Notes: generated by a model not told the origin, from the letters alone. A stretch of DNA of 64,000 bases from Selaginella moellendorffii (GCF_000143415.4 NW_003314264.1:2082074-2146073), one strand, 5' to 3'; shown: positions 10,782-23,060, counted from the first letter of the stretch. Made by a program: numbers and translations.

Positions 10782-11991
10782 TCATTGTAGATCAAGGGCT
10801 GAGTGAAAGCAGGCAATCACCACCTCATGACTCAGATTCCTATGGCGGACTCCCCTTCCCCAATCTCAATGGAGAGGTACAATGGATGAGGGAAGCTTTT
10901 CAAGTCAGGGCCACGTTTTTCTCATCTCGTCGTCTTTGAAGGGTGCAAGAACGTGCAGAAACCATGTTAAGACAGTCGGGTGAGGATACGGTCCTAGGTC
11001 ACGCACTAAAACAGGCTATGGATGTCTTGTATTTTGAGATGGAGACTCGGCCAGATGATTTTCCCAAGATGGTCCTGGAAGAACAAGCCATCCAGCCTGA
11101 GCAGCCTATGGAAGAAATGCAGGAGGGGGATGAGGAGCCAGAGAAAGATAATGAGCAGGAAGAGCAGAAGGACGAAGAGGAGGACAAAGAAGAGGAGGAC
11201 AAAGAAGAGGAGGACGAAGAGGACTTGGATGGTCCTCACAATGGTGACAATCACAATAACGACGACGACGATGATGACAACGATGGCCAGCCTGAGGTGG
11301 CCAAAGAGCAGCGGAGGAAGGTCATACAAGACAAACCATCAGGTAAATAATAGTACATCCATTCCTAACCTTTTACCATTTCTAACATTGTCCATGTAGG
11401 TCGCAGAGCAAATGGTAAGTAGAGATTATTCAGTTGAATTTACAAACTCTAGCCTTTAGTGTTGAGGAAGGATAGTGCCAAGCAAGGGTCGAAACGTATG
11501 TCCAATCCTTCAGAATCAGCAGTGTGCCCAAGTGATATCGGTCCTAGTTCCTCAATAGCAGTTGATGGTAAATACAGTATAGTCGATTCAATGTGCTAAT
11601 GAGTTTATTTTTAGTAGCACGGGAGGATACCATCTCAATCGAAGGGAGATATTTGGACATGCATATGGATCCGCCAGTGGACTCTACTTGGCTGCAAGAG
11701 TCATCAGAGCTGGTGGAGGCTACTATCCATATCAACGCCAAGCAAGCTGACCACGCTCCACTTGATGCTGCCCATACCACTGAGTCAATCTTGTCCACGT
11801 ATCCAACTGACGGTGACCAGGCGTCATTGGACCCACATGAGGCCGCCCCAGCCGCCGAGCCGGTCATATCCTCATTTCCAACGGACTCAACGTGTGCCCA
11901 ATCGTCTGACTACGCGCCGTTGGAACCTCCCTACACCGCCCTTGCTGCCTGTTCGGTCATGTCCACTTTGCCAACGGAGGCACCAGCTGAA

Positions 11992-12088
11992 ATGGCGTGT
12001 GATCACACGCCATCGGAACCACCCCATGCCACTGTTGAGCCAGTTGTACCAGAGTCTACAGCTGAAATGGCATATGCCCACACGCCAT
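11992..12088. repeat. Two 22-bp palindrome copies inside coding exon 10
   Basis: Copies at 11992-12013 and 12067-12088 are read in frame as Met-Ala-Cys-Asp-His-Thr-Pro and Met-Ala-Tyr-Ala-His-Thr-Pro. They lie in a Pro/Ser/Thr/Glu-rich stretch with its own short repeats. Confidence 0.85.
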
Positions 12089-13143
12089 CGGATGCGATTG
12101 ACCCCACATTGCAGAGGAGAGTATTTCCGCCCTTCACGTTTCCTCGACCAAAACCCTCTCAACGACCATCGGGAGCAACATTCGCTAATATTGTAGATGG
12201 TAAAATTGACTTGTACCATTTTTTATGCTGACGCATTTCATTTCAGAGTCACGGCGAAGGTACTGTATCGTTTTTGATCTGAACGGTGTCCTTTTCTCCC
12301 ATGAGCGTGGCTCGTCCTCGAATGTCATTGCACCCTCCAAAGCCTGCGGTCGCAAGTTGGTCAAAAGAGACAGATTCACATTAATCACACGGGAGAAACT
12401 GCGGGATCTAATAATGACCATGCGACACTTAAAAAAGAGGGCCGGGTTCAATTTGCAATTGAGAGTTTGGACATCTATGATGCGCCACAATGCATTAACG
12501 TTGCTACAGATGATGCACGATCAGACGCGAGTAATATTACCATTTGACTTTCTCCTAACGCAGGAGGATTGCTTGACTATGGTCCATGTGAGGGGTAGCA
12601 AGCCCATCTTCGTCAAGCCAGAGGCTGTAGTGATGAACCGGACTGCTAGCTCAAGTGAAATCCTCATCATCGATGACTCGCCGATTAAAACTGCAGCGAA
12701 CACGCACACATATGCAGTGCACCCCATCTCTTGCAGTATGGAAACTAGGGAGAAAAAACCATATGTTCTGGGGGACCTTGCAAAACGGCTTGGAGCGATG
12801 GTGATAGAGAACCGGCCAGTCCAGGAGGTGGCTGCAGAAATCAACCAAATGGCAGATGGAACGGTATATCAGAAGCCATTTGATCGGACAAACACCAGTC
12901 ATCATTTATGGCATGTATATTGTCTAGCCAAGCACTATCCGCATCTCCATAATCTGCTCAACCGGATGGGTTCTTCGACCACTGAACATGAGCGTGGACG
13001 TATTAGAGAAGAGATGGCATTACTATTGGGTTTAAATCCTGATAGTGTGGAGAGTGATGAAATTCCAAGATTATTGTATAGGCGTTGGAGGCAAAAAATA
13101 ACAGTCTGAGATGGCATGTATTTATTTAAAAATGTAACTTATT

Positions 13144-13165
13144 ATGGCATGGGGTTCCATGCCAT
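13144..13165. repeat. 22-bp palindrome copy 3' of the gene
   Basis: ATGGCATGG and CCATGCCAT arms flank a 4-nt centre, 35 bp after the stop codon. A decayed copy follows at 13435-13456. Confidence 0.85.
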
Positions 13166-13510
13166 TGTATTAATATTAAAAGACAATTCTTTGAGAGGAT
13201 TTGCATTATACTAGAAGTGTTACAGCATGTTATTGGAAGTCTACGAAGTTGTTTTATTAATAATGGGAAAGTAAAGATTGAATGGGGACTTGGGCTCCAC
13301 CTAGACTCGGAGCAACTGAGCCAATATTAAAAGGATGGAAAGAAATTGGACGACGATGACAAGGAGAAGAGAGAGGTGAAGCAGTGGCAGGGGGAGGAGA
13401 AGTGATTGAGTAGACATTTCCTTGTTTAAAATAAAATGGCATGTGCCTCAATGCAGTTGAATTTTGTTATATTTATATACTATATAAAGGTTTGGAAACC
13501 TTATTTTACA

Positions 13511-13551
13511 AGTGGGATAATGACAATTCCCACTTTAACGAAATAGAGCTT
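13511..13551. repeat. Terminal repeat of copy A with hairpin
   Basis: AAGTGGGA and TCCCACTT arms enclose a 10-nt loop and overlap the terminal CCCACTTTAACGAAATA motif. The same terminus occurs at 50895 (inverted) and, slightly diverged, at 63809-63830. Confidence 0.75.
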
Positions 13552-13684
13552 GGAAGAGATCATCTCAGATCGAGATAAGATCTTCACCAGTAGGTTCTGA
13601 AGGACTCTCCTGGAATAGTATCGCACCAAGTTGAAATTCCGCACAACCTATCACCCACAAACAGGTATTAGGTATTAAGTCAAG

Positions 13685-14530
13685 TTTGATGGCACTAACA
13701 CTTCTTGACAGACGGACAAACGGAAAGGGTGAATAGGCAGCTGGAGGATTATTTGTGATGCTATGTCTCGGGAGATCAGACCGATTGGGTAAGTCATTTA
13801 GGACTTGCGGAAATGTGTTATAACAACTCACCACATTCGAGTATCGGGGTGAGTCCATGGGAAGTCATCAATGGGTGAGCTATTGAAGGTCCTGTGGAAC
13901 TCGGCGTGGCCGAGTATCATGGAGAGCTACCCGTAGTGGAGGCGGCGGAAAGACTCAACATTTGGAATCTAGTGAGGGATTCCTTGGAACGGGCTTAACA
14001 AAGGCAAATCAAGTATGCGAACCAGAAGCGCTGAGATGTAGAGTTCCAAGTTGGGGAGAAGGTGTGGCTGAACACCAAGGACCTCAGGCTACCAAGTGGG
14101 ATCAGCCGAAAGTTGACCCATGTATTCTTGTAAATGAATTGATCTTGAGTTCCTTAAGCAAGTTCGCGGGGCCTTACGAGATTGAGGCACGAATCGGTAA
14201 AGTGGCTTACCATCTCCGACTTCCTCGAGAGATGGGGAAGATGCACCTAGTGTTCCACGTGAACTTACTCAAGCCGTACTTTGAGCATCCACTTCGCAAG
14301 GACCAAGTAAGACCTTTACATGAGGTTATCCAAGGGGAAGAGGAATACGAAGTCGAGGCCATCCTCAATGTGCGCAAGAGCAAGTGACAAGGACACAAGG
14401 TGAGAGAGTTCCATGTGAAGTGGAAAGGATTTTCACACTGCGAAGCAACATCGGAACCGAAGGAGAACCTAGCGAATGCGCGAGATCTAGTGGAGGAATT
14501 TCTGCAAGGCAGAACTCTATGTACTTATGC
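13685..14530 (+). pseudogene. Ty3/gypsy chromovirus integrase C-terminus and chromodomain, decayed
   Basis: Translated in pieces, this reads as the 3' end of a gypsy polyprotein. A TDGQTERVNRQLEDYL-like motif near 13710 is typical of the integrase catalytic core end. It is followed by a GPYEI...YHLRLP segment (14170-14230) typical of the integrase C-terminal region, then EYEVEAILNVRKSK and REFHVKWKGF (14343-14435), a chromodomain signature. A stop at 14385 and frame breaks show it is dead. The longest open piece is 13962-14387. The rest of this element is not contiguous here. Confidence 0.8.
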
Positions 14531-16059
14531 AAAGTTCAATTAAAGTATCAATTTGCAAAGTTGAGCAGTGGCATATGTTGGGACCCGAAGGCGCGCCGAA
14601 GGTAAGCTAATTAGCATGGGTTGGATAGGTCGACCAGGCATAGGGCACTATGCTCGACTCCCCGCGGGGATGTCAAATCCGTAGACGTATTCTACGAAGG
14701 TTGGGTTCGAGTCCCAACCCCCTAGTAAAGCAAGGCTGGGTTCAAGTCCCGACCCCATACTAGGGTGTGGTGAGGAGAGGGGTATAGGGACACTTATATT
14801 CCGTTGTCATGGGCTCTTAGCTGGGGAGGCTAACTTAGGCACACTGCTAAGTGGGGGGATGCCCCCGGAGACATGGTCAACAAGTTGTAGGATAAAAAGA
14901 GATGTTCGATGTGGGCATCAAACTTCTTCTATGGGTGGTGGAGTTGTAAGGAACCGACTCCCCGAGATGTTGTAGGCTAAAGGATTTCCGAAAGCATGAC
15001 CAAAATAACAAAGAGTTCATCGGATGGGACCGAGTCAAAGATCGAGTCCAAGACCGACTCTGAGACCGAGTTCGAGATAGAGTCCGGGATCGAGCTGAGG
15101 CCGAATTGGAGACCGAGATCGAGACCGAGTTTGAGACCGAGTTCGAGACAGAGTCCGAGATCCAAATCGGGTCCGAGACCGAGTCTGAGGTCGAGTCCGA
15201 AGTTGAGTCCGAGATCGAGTCCGATATCAAGTCTGAGACCAAGTCCGAAGTCGGGTCCGAGATCGAATCTGAGACTAAGTCCAAATACTAATACGGGTCA
15301 AGGGGTGAAAGCCCAAAGCTTGAGTCCCCCCGGGGGGGGGGGGCTGCAGGGGGTTCCAAAAGTATAATAGGGATAATGAGGTCCAGGAACTAGTCTTGAA
15401 GGAACTCTCCAGTGGTGCTTCTAAAATGACTTAAGGTTGAGACTGGGGCCGAGGGGCCTTGGGTGGGAGTGAGCATGGGCTTGTGTGGTGCCGGAGGGGC
15501 CACTCAGGGAAGTGCTCAAGAGCAGCTCCCACTCCCAAAAGGGAAACCGACTACGGTACTCCCAGCTCATGTGGAGTGGTGCCCCACTTGAGTACCTTGT
15601 GGCTCATTGGTCCTCGCCCTTCCTAGGGGCTTGGGCCTTCCCTTCAAGATGGAAGTGGAAGGGTAGAGGTACCCATATCAGGCCGTTAGGCCACGGTGTT
15701 TTGCCCCAATATCCCGAAGCAAGTGTTGCACCCAAAGCTTGGGATTTAGAGGGTCCCATGATCAAGTCTTATTGTACCAAGGGGTGTTAGGAACCTGGAG
15801 GCTTGGTGTGCTTATCTGCTTGTGCCTGTGGGGAGTGTAGCCGAACCTTAAATCCAGTCTAACCCGGGGAGGGGGATTGGGAGAGATTTGGGAATCCGTG
15901 GATGGATGGCTAACGCTCCGTTGCTCGTGCAGTGAGTAGCTGAAACCAAGTAGGACCAAGTAGGAGCTGGTACAATAGGCGGGGACCTTGGCAAGGGAAT
16001 TTAGCACAAGCCAAGGCAGTGTTGGTCAGATAGACGAGGTAAGCTGGCAAATTGGAAAG
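14531..16059. mobile_element. LTR-like and repeat debris between gypsy fragments
   Basis: Contains a GGTTCGAGTCCCAA box (14702-14718) like that in the 1170-3656 region and an LTR-start-like segment near 14900-14945. A degenerate GAGTCCGAGA tandem block runs about 14990-15290, and a poly-G run lies at 15333-15343. No gene is supported. Confidence 0.5.
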
Positions 16060-16615
16060 GAAAAATTTATGGCTTACAGTTACCTGATGGTTTGCCTCCC
16101 AAATGTAGAATTTAGCATGGGATTGACTTAGTTCCTAGAGCTACTCCTTATCAGTGGCAACCAACTCATACTAGTCCCACTGAAGATGAGGAGATTAATA
16201 GGCAGTTTGGTGAATACCTTTGAAAAAGGTGGTTACGGATCAGTAAGTCTCCTTGGGCTACTCCCGTGGTGATGGTCAAAAAGAAAAATGGTACATGGCA
16301 TCTTTGCGTAACTACAAGGGATTGAATGATAAGACAGTAAAGAATATGTTCCCAATCCCTCGCATTGATGATTTGCTCAATTGTCTTCATGGTGCTCAAT
16401 ATTTTTCGAAGATTGATTTGAGGCAAGAGTATTATCAGATTTGTGTCAAGCCAAAGGATGTTCTGAAAACTGCATTTTGGACAAGGACAGGTCATACAAG
16501 TTTTTGGTGATGCCATTTGGTTTTACAAATGCTTCTGCAATTTTTTAGAGATTGATGAATCAAGTTCTACAACCTTACTTGGGAAAGTTTGCAATTGATT
16601 ATTTTGATGATATTG
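16060..16615 (+). pseudogene. Ty3/gypsy reverse transcriptase fragment
   Basis: Frame-shifted pieces read as a gypsy reverse transcriptase: PWATPVVMVKKKNGTW near 16252-16297, then an RIDDLLNCLHGAQYFSKIDL segment carrying the catalytic Asp. FLVMPFGFTNASAIF follows near 16500, and FAIDYFDDI, the YxDD box, lies at about 16590-16615. Several stops and frame changes make it non-functional. The coding match ends exactly where an LTR-like terminus (GTAAGTGACTAATTTTTCC) begins, so a second element interrupted it just after the YxDD box. Confidence 0.8.
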
Positions 16616-17700
16616 TAAGTGACTAATTTTTCCATTCTACTTTAGTCACTTAACCACACCTCCGACCACTTGGAGGATCCTCATTCACAACCTCCTTAAG
16701 TCCAATTCAGGACTTAGGACTTGCTAGCCCTGAGAATGACATCCATGCCACTCATCCTTTGCACTTGGTCCAAGTGCTCCATGTGTCTTGTCCTAAGACT
16801 GACACCCCAAGGTATCAACGATATACCAGCCCGTTACGCTAAAGCTATGCCCCTTCACCTTAGTCACACCGGTGGTCCAACACCACCTGCATCGCAGTCT
16901 CGTCTCTCAACGACTGGGCCATCTGTCCAAGAGTGACCATCCAAGATCCACTCCTTAGCATCCTTAAGATGCCTACAGACATGGGGAACCACCTTTCCCA
17001 ATATCCCTTTTACCGTCCCCACCAAATCCCTTTTCTATCCATGGCCGAGTTTACCTACACTGCCACTGAGACAAGGCCCACAAGCCTGACCACTAAGTCC
17101 CAATATCCTCTGAAACTTCCTTACCATGTGACCGTACACTAGAGGACTGTTCCTCCTCCTTTCCCCTGTTTAGGACTTCAGGACAACATTTTGGAACACT
17201 GTGGCCCTATGCAAGCCCCGTGGGTACTCTCCCCACTTTCTGCCTTTAGGTGCTCTAGCCATGAGCTTAGAGCGAGGTTCTGTTAAGCTATACCAGGTAT
17301 CCAAGTAGGTAGTGCCACCCACACTTGGATTGGGAGCATCGACCATTCGATCTCCCGAGGGAACTAGAGCCGACTCTTGAACACTTCACTAAGTTACCCC
17401 ATTTGTCAGTCCGTATTCACTCTAGTTTTGGACTTCCCAATGGTTATCCCATCACCCAACACCAGACTGCAGCCTTCCTGGGCCAAATTAGCCTTTCCTC
17501 ACCAAACTGACTCTACTAAAGTCTTCCCCCTACTATACTTTTGGAGCTCACCAAACCCCCCAGGGTCTGGGAGACGAACGCTTTGGGCTTTCACCCTCTC
17601 AAACTCGAACTTGGACTTGGACTCGAACTCAGACTTAGGCTTGGTTTCAACCTCGGCCTCGGTCCCGGTCCCAGTCTCGGTCTCGGTCTAGGCTAAAGTA
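16616..17700 (-). mobile_element. Truncated LTR inserted in reverse transcriptase fragment
   Basis: Begins with the same terminus as 43633, 44276 and 48811 and runs through the same LTR landmarks to a short GGACTC/GGTCTC run ending near 17692. It is more diverged than the 44-50 kb copies. The flank at 17717-17757 resembles 16035-16075, suggesting a local duplication. Confidence 0.6.
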
Positions 17701-20700
17701 AAGGTGGTTGAATAAATGAGGTAAGCTAACAAATTGGAAAGGAAAACTTTATGACTTATACCTTCCTCTAGTGTCAACACAAGCTAGATCATTTGCAATA
17801 ACTTCCTTGATTGGATTATACTCCCATTGAGCTTTATTAATAATTATTGTAGCAAGGTACACTACTCCCATCTCTTTGAAAACAACTTCAAAGATCTTTT
17901 TGATTGCAGTTGATTTCTCTCTAGTAGTCTTTTTGTTTTTACTAAAACCAAACATGAATAAATAGGCATCACTATTCGATGATCTATCGAGACAATAGCT
18001 ACATACAAAAGCATTCCTCATTTGTTGAAGCTAAATATTGCATTGAAAGGCCATAGCTACTTAGAGTTACACATTGCTACCTCATGCATCCATGATGTTT
18101 GAAGGATGAAAATAAACCACTTTTTTTAGTATTTTCACGCTTTTTATCCAAAGCTTGGTAAAAGAGCACTTTATCCACTTGACCCAAAGCATAAATTTCC
18201 ATAACAAAACTGTTGTAGTTACAATTGCTCCACTTTTCACCATAGACAAAAAATGTTGTTATTGCTTCCACTTCTCTAGAATACATAAAGAACCTTTAAC
18301 ATCTACACTCTTTTAGTGGTGCATTGTGCCTTATTATATGTCTATGCACCCATAGCAAATGCTCAATGTAGCTTGTATTGCACCTCCAAGATAAATTTGT
18401 GATACATCGCTATTTTATTAATCTGGAGGTAAAATTTAATATCAAAGACATTCAGTAATATAAAAAATCTTAATGTCATTTGTGAGTATATATTCTAATT
18501 TTAATAAAACACTTTGGTCATATTTTTTATTCACTACAAGATAAAGTTTTATTTTTGGTTCACCTTTAACCTCATTGTGAAATTTGGGAATATTCTTCTC
18601 TTTGTCATAGGAGTAGAAGTGTTAAATGACAATATATTTGAAACAGCATCTAGTATATAGCACATATATGTTCTTTCTTCCTTCAAACAATGTTGAATAA
18701 TGCTTTGAAACACAATCTTTTTTGCAAACATAAATGTTATATAACACTTTGTCTTTTTAATAGATCTTCATGTTTGTGGATGTCAAAGAAACACAATATT
18801 TATTACATATTACTGTTATTGATATTGCCACATCAATTGCATCTATGTGAAGCTCCTCTATCTTCCTAGATTATAATTAATATCAAGATCCATGAACAAC
18901 TAAATATCACATTGGTTGTTTCTTTTTTTACCACAATATTAGGCAATACAAGCATTTATGAAGCCTTCAAGCCAATTACAACAGTGAACTTCAATCTGAT
19001 CTCCATCATTATTTTTAAGCATGATGAGTGCTTCTTGGTAGCTCTATGAATAATCATCACTGTTAAATACTATAGCTCTATAGGGAGAATTTGCTGATTC
19101 TTGTTGAATGCTAAACATATGATATACTCAAACTATTCTTATTTAAATGAGATGCTTTATTTTTCTCACATAACAACAAACTTTTATCCTTTGGTAAAGG
19201 AGGGAAGGGATTGGAAGCTAGGATTGACTCTCTCAATCTAGGAACTCTACTTAAAAGTGTTTGGAGCATTACAACACAAAGCTCTCTATTAAAAATAACA
19301 AGACTTTTTCAACATTTTAAAGGAACTAAATTATTTTTTCTCCAATTTCTTTGATAGAACTACTACTTATGTGTAGAGAGCTCTATCACACAAACCCTCA
19401 CATTCTCCTTCACACAAACCCTATTCTAAGCTCATTAGTATACATTAAAAATAATAGAAATTAAGTTTTTGTATGCTAAATGTCTCTAAGAACTAAACAT
19501 GAATTTGTGAGAAATGGTCTTTGCTCCATTACTTCTCTCAAAGAAGGTTTTTAAAAATAAAAGGTTAAAAGGGGCATAACCATAGCTATCAGATTGCTAA
19601 AGTACTGTAGTGATAAATATTGGATAAGTTTCCCTATAATATTTCTATCGTGCAATCTTGCATTTACATTTGATGTGATTAACCATTATTTCCATAATAG
19701 AATGTTAACCATGGACAAGAATTATAGGATCAAAATGGAGAATAGTAGGAAAGGATAAATAGTTGCAAACCAATGATTGCTATAAAACCTAAAGATTAAA
19801 AAAGCCTAATAATCTAACACTTCCTTTATAAAGCTCTTGTTATTGAGGTTTTGAATATGCCCCAACCATCCTTGACAATAAACAGGTGCAATAGAGAATA
19901 CAATTGATAAACTTGATACAAATATTTACTACATCATCTTGCATCCATTTTTGAAACAAATCTTCCCCATCTCAAGTAGTCATTGTGTGGAAGCTAAAAA
20001 CAAAGGATTTTGATCTGTCGACATTATGTTAAAACATAATATGATATTTAGTTCATATGTTAGTGACATTAAGCTTAAATAAAGGACAATGATCTAATTT
20101 GTATCATGTAAATTTGCACATAGTAACACCTTTTTTGTTTTATATAAGTATCCAGAAAGATTCAGTGGCTATAAAGTCTAAATTAGAGCCAATCTGGAAA
20201 GATAAAAAGAAAACTAAGTGCTCTAAATTTGAAACCTTTGTCTCATTGTCAACACTAGTTGACATTGTGTTTAGTGTTGACAATTAGTGTTGACATTGTC
20301 AACACTAGCACTTTGGTCTTGCTTAACCGAAATATCATACTTTCAATTTGATTATCAAGTTGTAATTAGAACTTGTTGACAAGAAAAATATTTACAAAGA
20401 CAATAAACTTACATAAGTGAAAGATCTAGCAAAAAAATGCCTCCTTTTGCAATGCAGCAACTAAAATTTTTCTATGACACAATCAATTAAGCACAACTTC
20501 CACTTCTATAGTTGTTTGTGTGGGGCTTTTAGGTTCCTCACAACATGCATTGAGCTAAACAATCCTAACTACACCAAAAAGAAATAGATTAAGCCTAGAG
20601 ATGAGAAATTCAATTTTTACCTTACATCCTTAGAAGGAAAATTGATCACAGATTGTCATTATCATTAAAGCTAATTCTCACAAAACTGTACTAAGTGGCA

Positions 20701-20930
20701 TTTAGTGACACTTAGTTTTCAGCTAAAAAATATAATAGTGATGCTAATTAACCTAATGTCTATTACAACATTTAGTTCACATCTAAACCGTTTGTATCTA
20801 AATGCTTTAGATAATGGTGTTCTCCATGTGAAAATTGCTGTTGGCAATTGTTCCGACCTAAGTTGTGCATTTGAAGCTTAGACAATTGTTTTCTTTTGTA
20901 CTCTACATATCTCAATACAATACATTTTCA
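17701..20930. other. AT-rich intergenic DNA, no supported gene
   Basis: AT-rich with only short open frames, mainly on the minus strand at 17749-18731. These have no recognisable domain, and several in-frame stops separate them. They could be remains of an old coding sequence, but I cannot assign one. Confidence 0.5.
20285..20307. repeat. Perfect 11-bp-arm palindrome TAGTGTTGACA / TGTCAACACTA
   Basis: The arms are separated by a single T. A further pair of TTGTCAACACTA / TAGTGTTGACAA arms lies just upstream (about 20247-20285), so four copies of the same word sit within 65 bp in alternating orientation. Confidence 0.7.
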
Positions 20931-23060
20931 GTTCGTTGCCAGTAGAAACACCAAAGCACTTGATTTTGTAAACCTACAGAGAGGACCTTGATTTGCCTTT
21001 GGAGAAATTACTCCAAGCGTTGTTTCCTCAGTTTCTTGTGGACGAACGACGAAGTTCATTGCCACTGCTTCCATACGAGATGCCATGCTTTGCTTCCCTG
21101 AGAGGAGAAAACGCGAGTGAGTGCCTGTGGATTCTGAATGCCTATGCCAAGCATAGAACTTGATGGAGAACTTCGACGCCGAAGGAGGTTACTGTGCTTG
21201 TTTTTGTGCTTCCGAGATATGGACAGCGAGCTTGTTGCTCGTTGAATGCATTTACCAGTATAGATGAGAACCCAATGAAGTAGCCACCCAGACTGCCTGA
21301 GAATGAAACGTAGCTATGTCTTGAATGAGTAAATGGTTTGTGCTTCACCTGTCCAGACGTGCGACATAGGTCCTGCGCTTCTGCGATTCTTGGAGCTCGA
21401 ATGAGCCTTCCAAAAGGCCATCTAAAAGAGGTGTGGGGAATTAGGCGAGCTCACGGTCGACGCCCCAAAGCTGGATATTCTACTGGTGGGACTGCGTAGG
21501 ACTGGAGCGAGGATTTGAGGATGACCGTGTTAACAACTCTTGTGTTTTTGACAGGCCATGTGAGAGGCTGCGTAGCGTGACGCTAATGGGATCCTGGGCG
21601 ATGGGTACCATCGTCCAGCTCTCTCGGTTCTCACCTCTAGTCTCGACGCTCTCACTCCAGTTCTACACGATGACCATGGACGATATGTTATCTTGGTTTG
21701 GCCACGTGGAGGTGATACATGTCGACTGTTATTCTTTTCAGGTGGATCTCCGTCATTTCGTCTTTCTTCTTCTTACCAATCGTGTAATTGCAGTCGTTTG
21801 TGTCCGGCGGTGTCTCAGCGCAATGGTCTTACGGTTCATCTCTTCGTGTGGGGCACTAGTACACCGGCCAACGAGATGGTTCACTGCGCCGAGGTGGCGC
21901 AGCTGACACTCACACCAGGGTTTGAATGCTCGCCGGTGTTGTTCGACGTCTTTCCTGGTCGCGTTTCTTTATCTTTCTTTCCTGACCGACTGCTATCGTT
22001 CTGATCTTTGATCTTTTTTCTCGTAGAAAACTGCTTGTTAAATTAAATGCCTTAACCATTGCTAAAATATTAAAGTCACCCAAATCCAACAACAGATGAT
22101 TAAAACTTGCCTGTTCATAACAAGAATTAAAGCCAAAAATGTGGCAATGGACGGCATCTTCAGAGCTAGCCAAAGTGGAGCGACATTCCAATCCACAGCT
22201 TAGCCAGTGATCGAGAAGCAAGATTGCTGCTCCACGAATCAAGCATGTCAAAGAGGTGTGGTTTTTGCTGCTACTCTTCTCTCCTTTTATCTAGGAACCA
22301 GCGCAGGAGAAAAATTCATTTGAGCGCTTTGCAGATACAACGGTTTAAACCACTTTCGTTTCTCAAATTATTCATGTTTGGCTTTGACTGCCCGAGTTCT
22401 TGACAGCGTTTGAAGACATTCGCCGGCAGCCAGCGGAGGCAGTCAAGTGACAATTGAAAGGTTATAGTAGTTTTTTTTTATTCAGAGACGAGGCAGCTGA
22501 GAAGCATCACGCCAGAAGCCTCAAATTGCTCCATTCCATCATGACACTTCTCTGGAAGAGGTAGCATCGCTTATTACACAGGGCTGACTTTATGGTTTCT
22601 TGGAGGGATGGAAAATAATAAGGTATTTTGTATGCATGCTTTTTTGTGGTTTCAACTACAAAAAGCAACCACGTCAGTCCGAGTTTATAAGAAACGACGA
22701 GACTTCTCAAACATGTCTTTGTCTTGTTTAGTGGCTCGAGATTCTGGCATCCAAGGACAAGGATTTTGAAAAGAAGGTAAAACTCTTCCATTGAGTATTT
22801 CGTATCTACGGATTGTATGCTGGCTCATACAGAGGCTTGTGGGATCAGACATTTAAATCCTGATGCTAAAGCTTACAGGGTACTATGCTCTTTGAAAAAA
22901 TTAGGTATTAAGGCCTTATGGTCTTCTTTTAAAACATAGACTATACTTGAGTTCACGAGTTGAAGAGTTAAGCTCACGAGTTGAATTCAATTTTCAATTG
23001 TAATTTAGTATAAACATTATAAACTTTAAAATATTAAAGTTATGGTGAACTTAATAATTT
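20931..23060. other. Mixed-composition intergenic DNA, no supported gene
   Basis: A GC-richer patch at about 20930-22300 has open frames (for example 21577-21906, +) lacking any family signature or splice-consistent extension. It may be an old gene fragment. 22300-23060 is AT-rich with nothing recognised. Confidence 0.4.

Larger units (their letters stand above)
7487..13109 (+). pseudogene. Copy A of ParB-like / methylase-like / FCP1-phosphatase gene, inactivated
   Basis: Reconstructed by joining GT-AG introns in frame. Exons are 7487-7489, 7729-8907, 8962-10285, 10336-10422, 10461-10550, 10600-10743, 10791-11342, 11400-11414, 11460-11567, 11615-12199 and 12247-13109. Every junction keeps phase, giving about 1,649 codons before lesions. 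The domains are as described for the element E copy: ParB/Srx-like near residues 222-350, degenerate methyltransferase-like near 600-830, an acidic Glu/Asp-rich linker, and a C-terminal FCP1/NIF-type HAD domain with DLNGVLF and ILIIDDSPIK. Three lesions are visible. The intron-2 donor is CAG|GT in element E but TAG|AT here (8905-8909), which adds a stop and removes the donor. There is also a CGA-to-TGA stop at 10937-10939. All are C-to-T or G-to-A transitions. Exon 8 is only 15 nt. I am fairly confident of the exon chain and less sure of the first exon. Confidence 0.65.
6723..13551 (+). mobile_element. Copy A: truncated inverted copy of the large TIR transposon
   Basis: This 6.8-kb segment is a near-identical inverted copy of 50895-57770. 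Its right end carries the element terminus (CCCACTTTAACGAAATAGAGCTT, 13529-13551), preceded by an AAGTGGGA...TCCCACTT hairpin (13510-13536). Its left end (6723) is not a terminus: the matching sequence in element E continues into that element's centre, so copy A lacks the transposase half. It contains one multi-exon gene and about twelve copies of the 22-bp palindrome. Confidence 0.85.

Noticed and set aside
10999-11329. Antisense hydrophobic ORFs opposite the acidic linker (also 53117-53447)
   Set aside because: They are the reverse complement of Glu/Asp codon runs in a phase-consistent exon and have no independent support.
7487-13109. Splitting the left transposon gene into two genes (ParB-like part and HAD part)
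   Set aside because: Every intervening short exon joins in phase with GT-AG introns, and no promoter or terminator is evident between them. A single gene is the simpler reading, though transcripts are needed to be certain.
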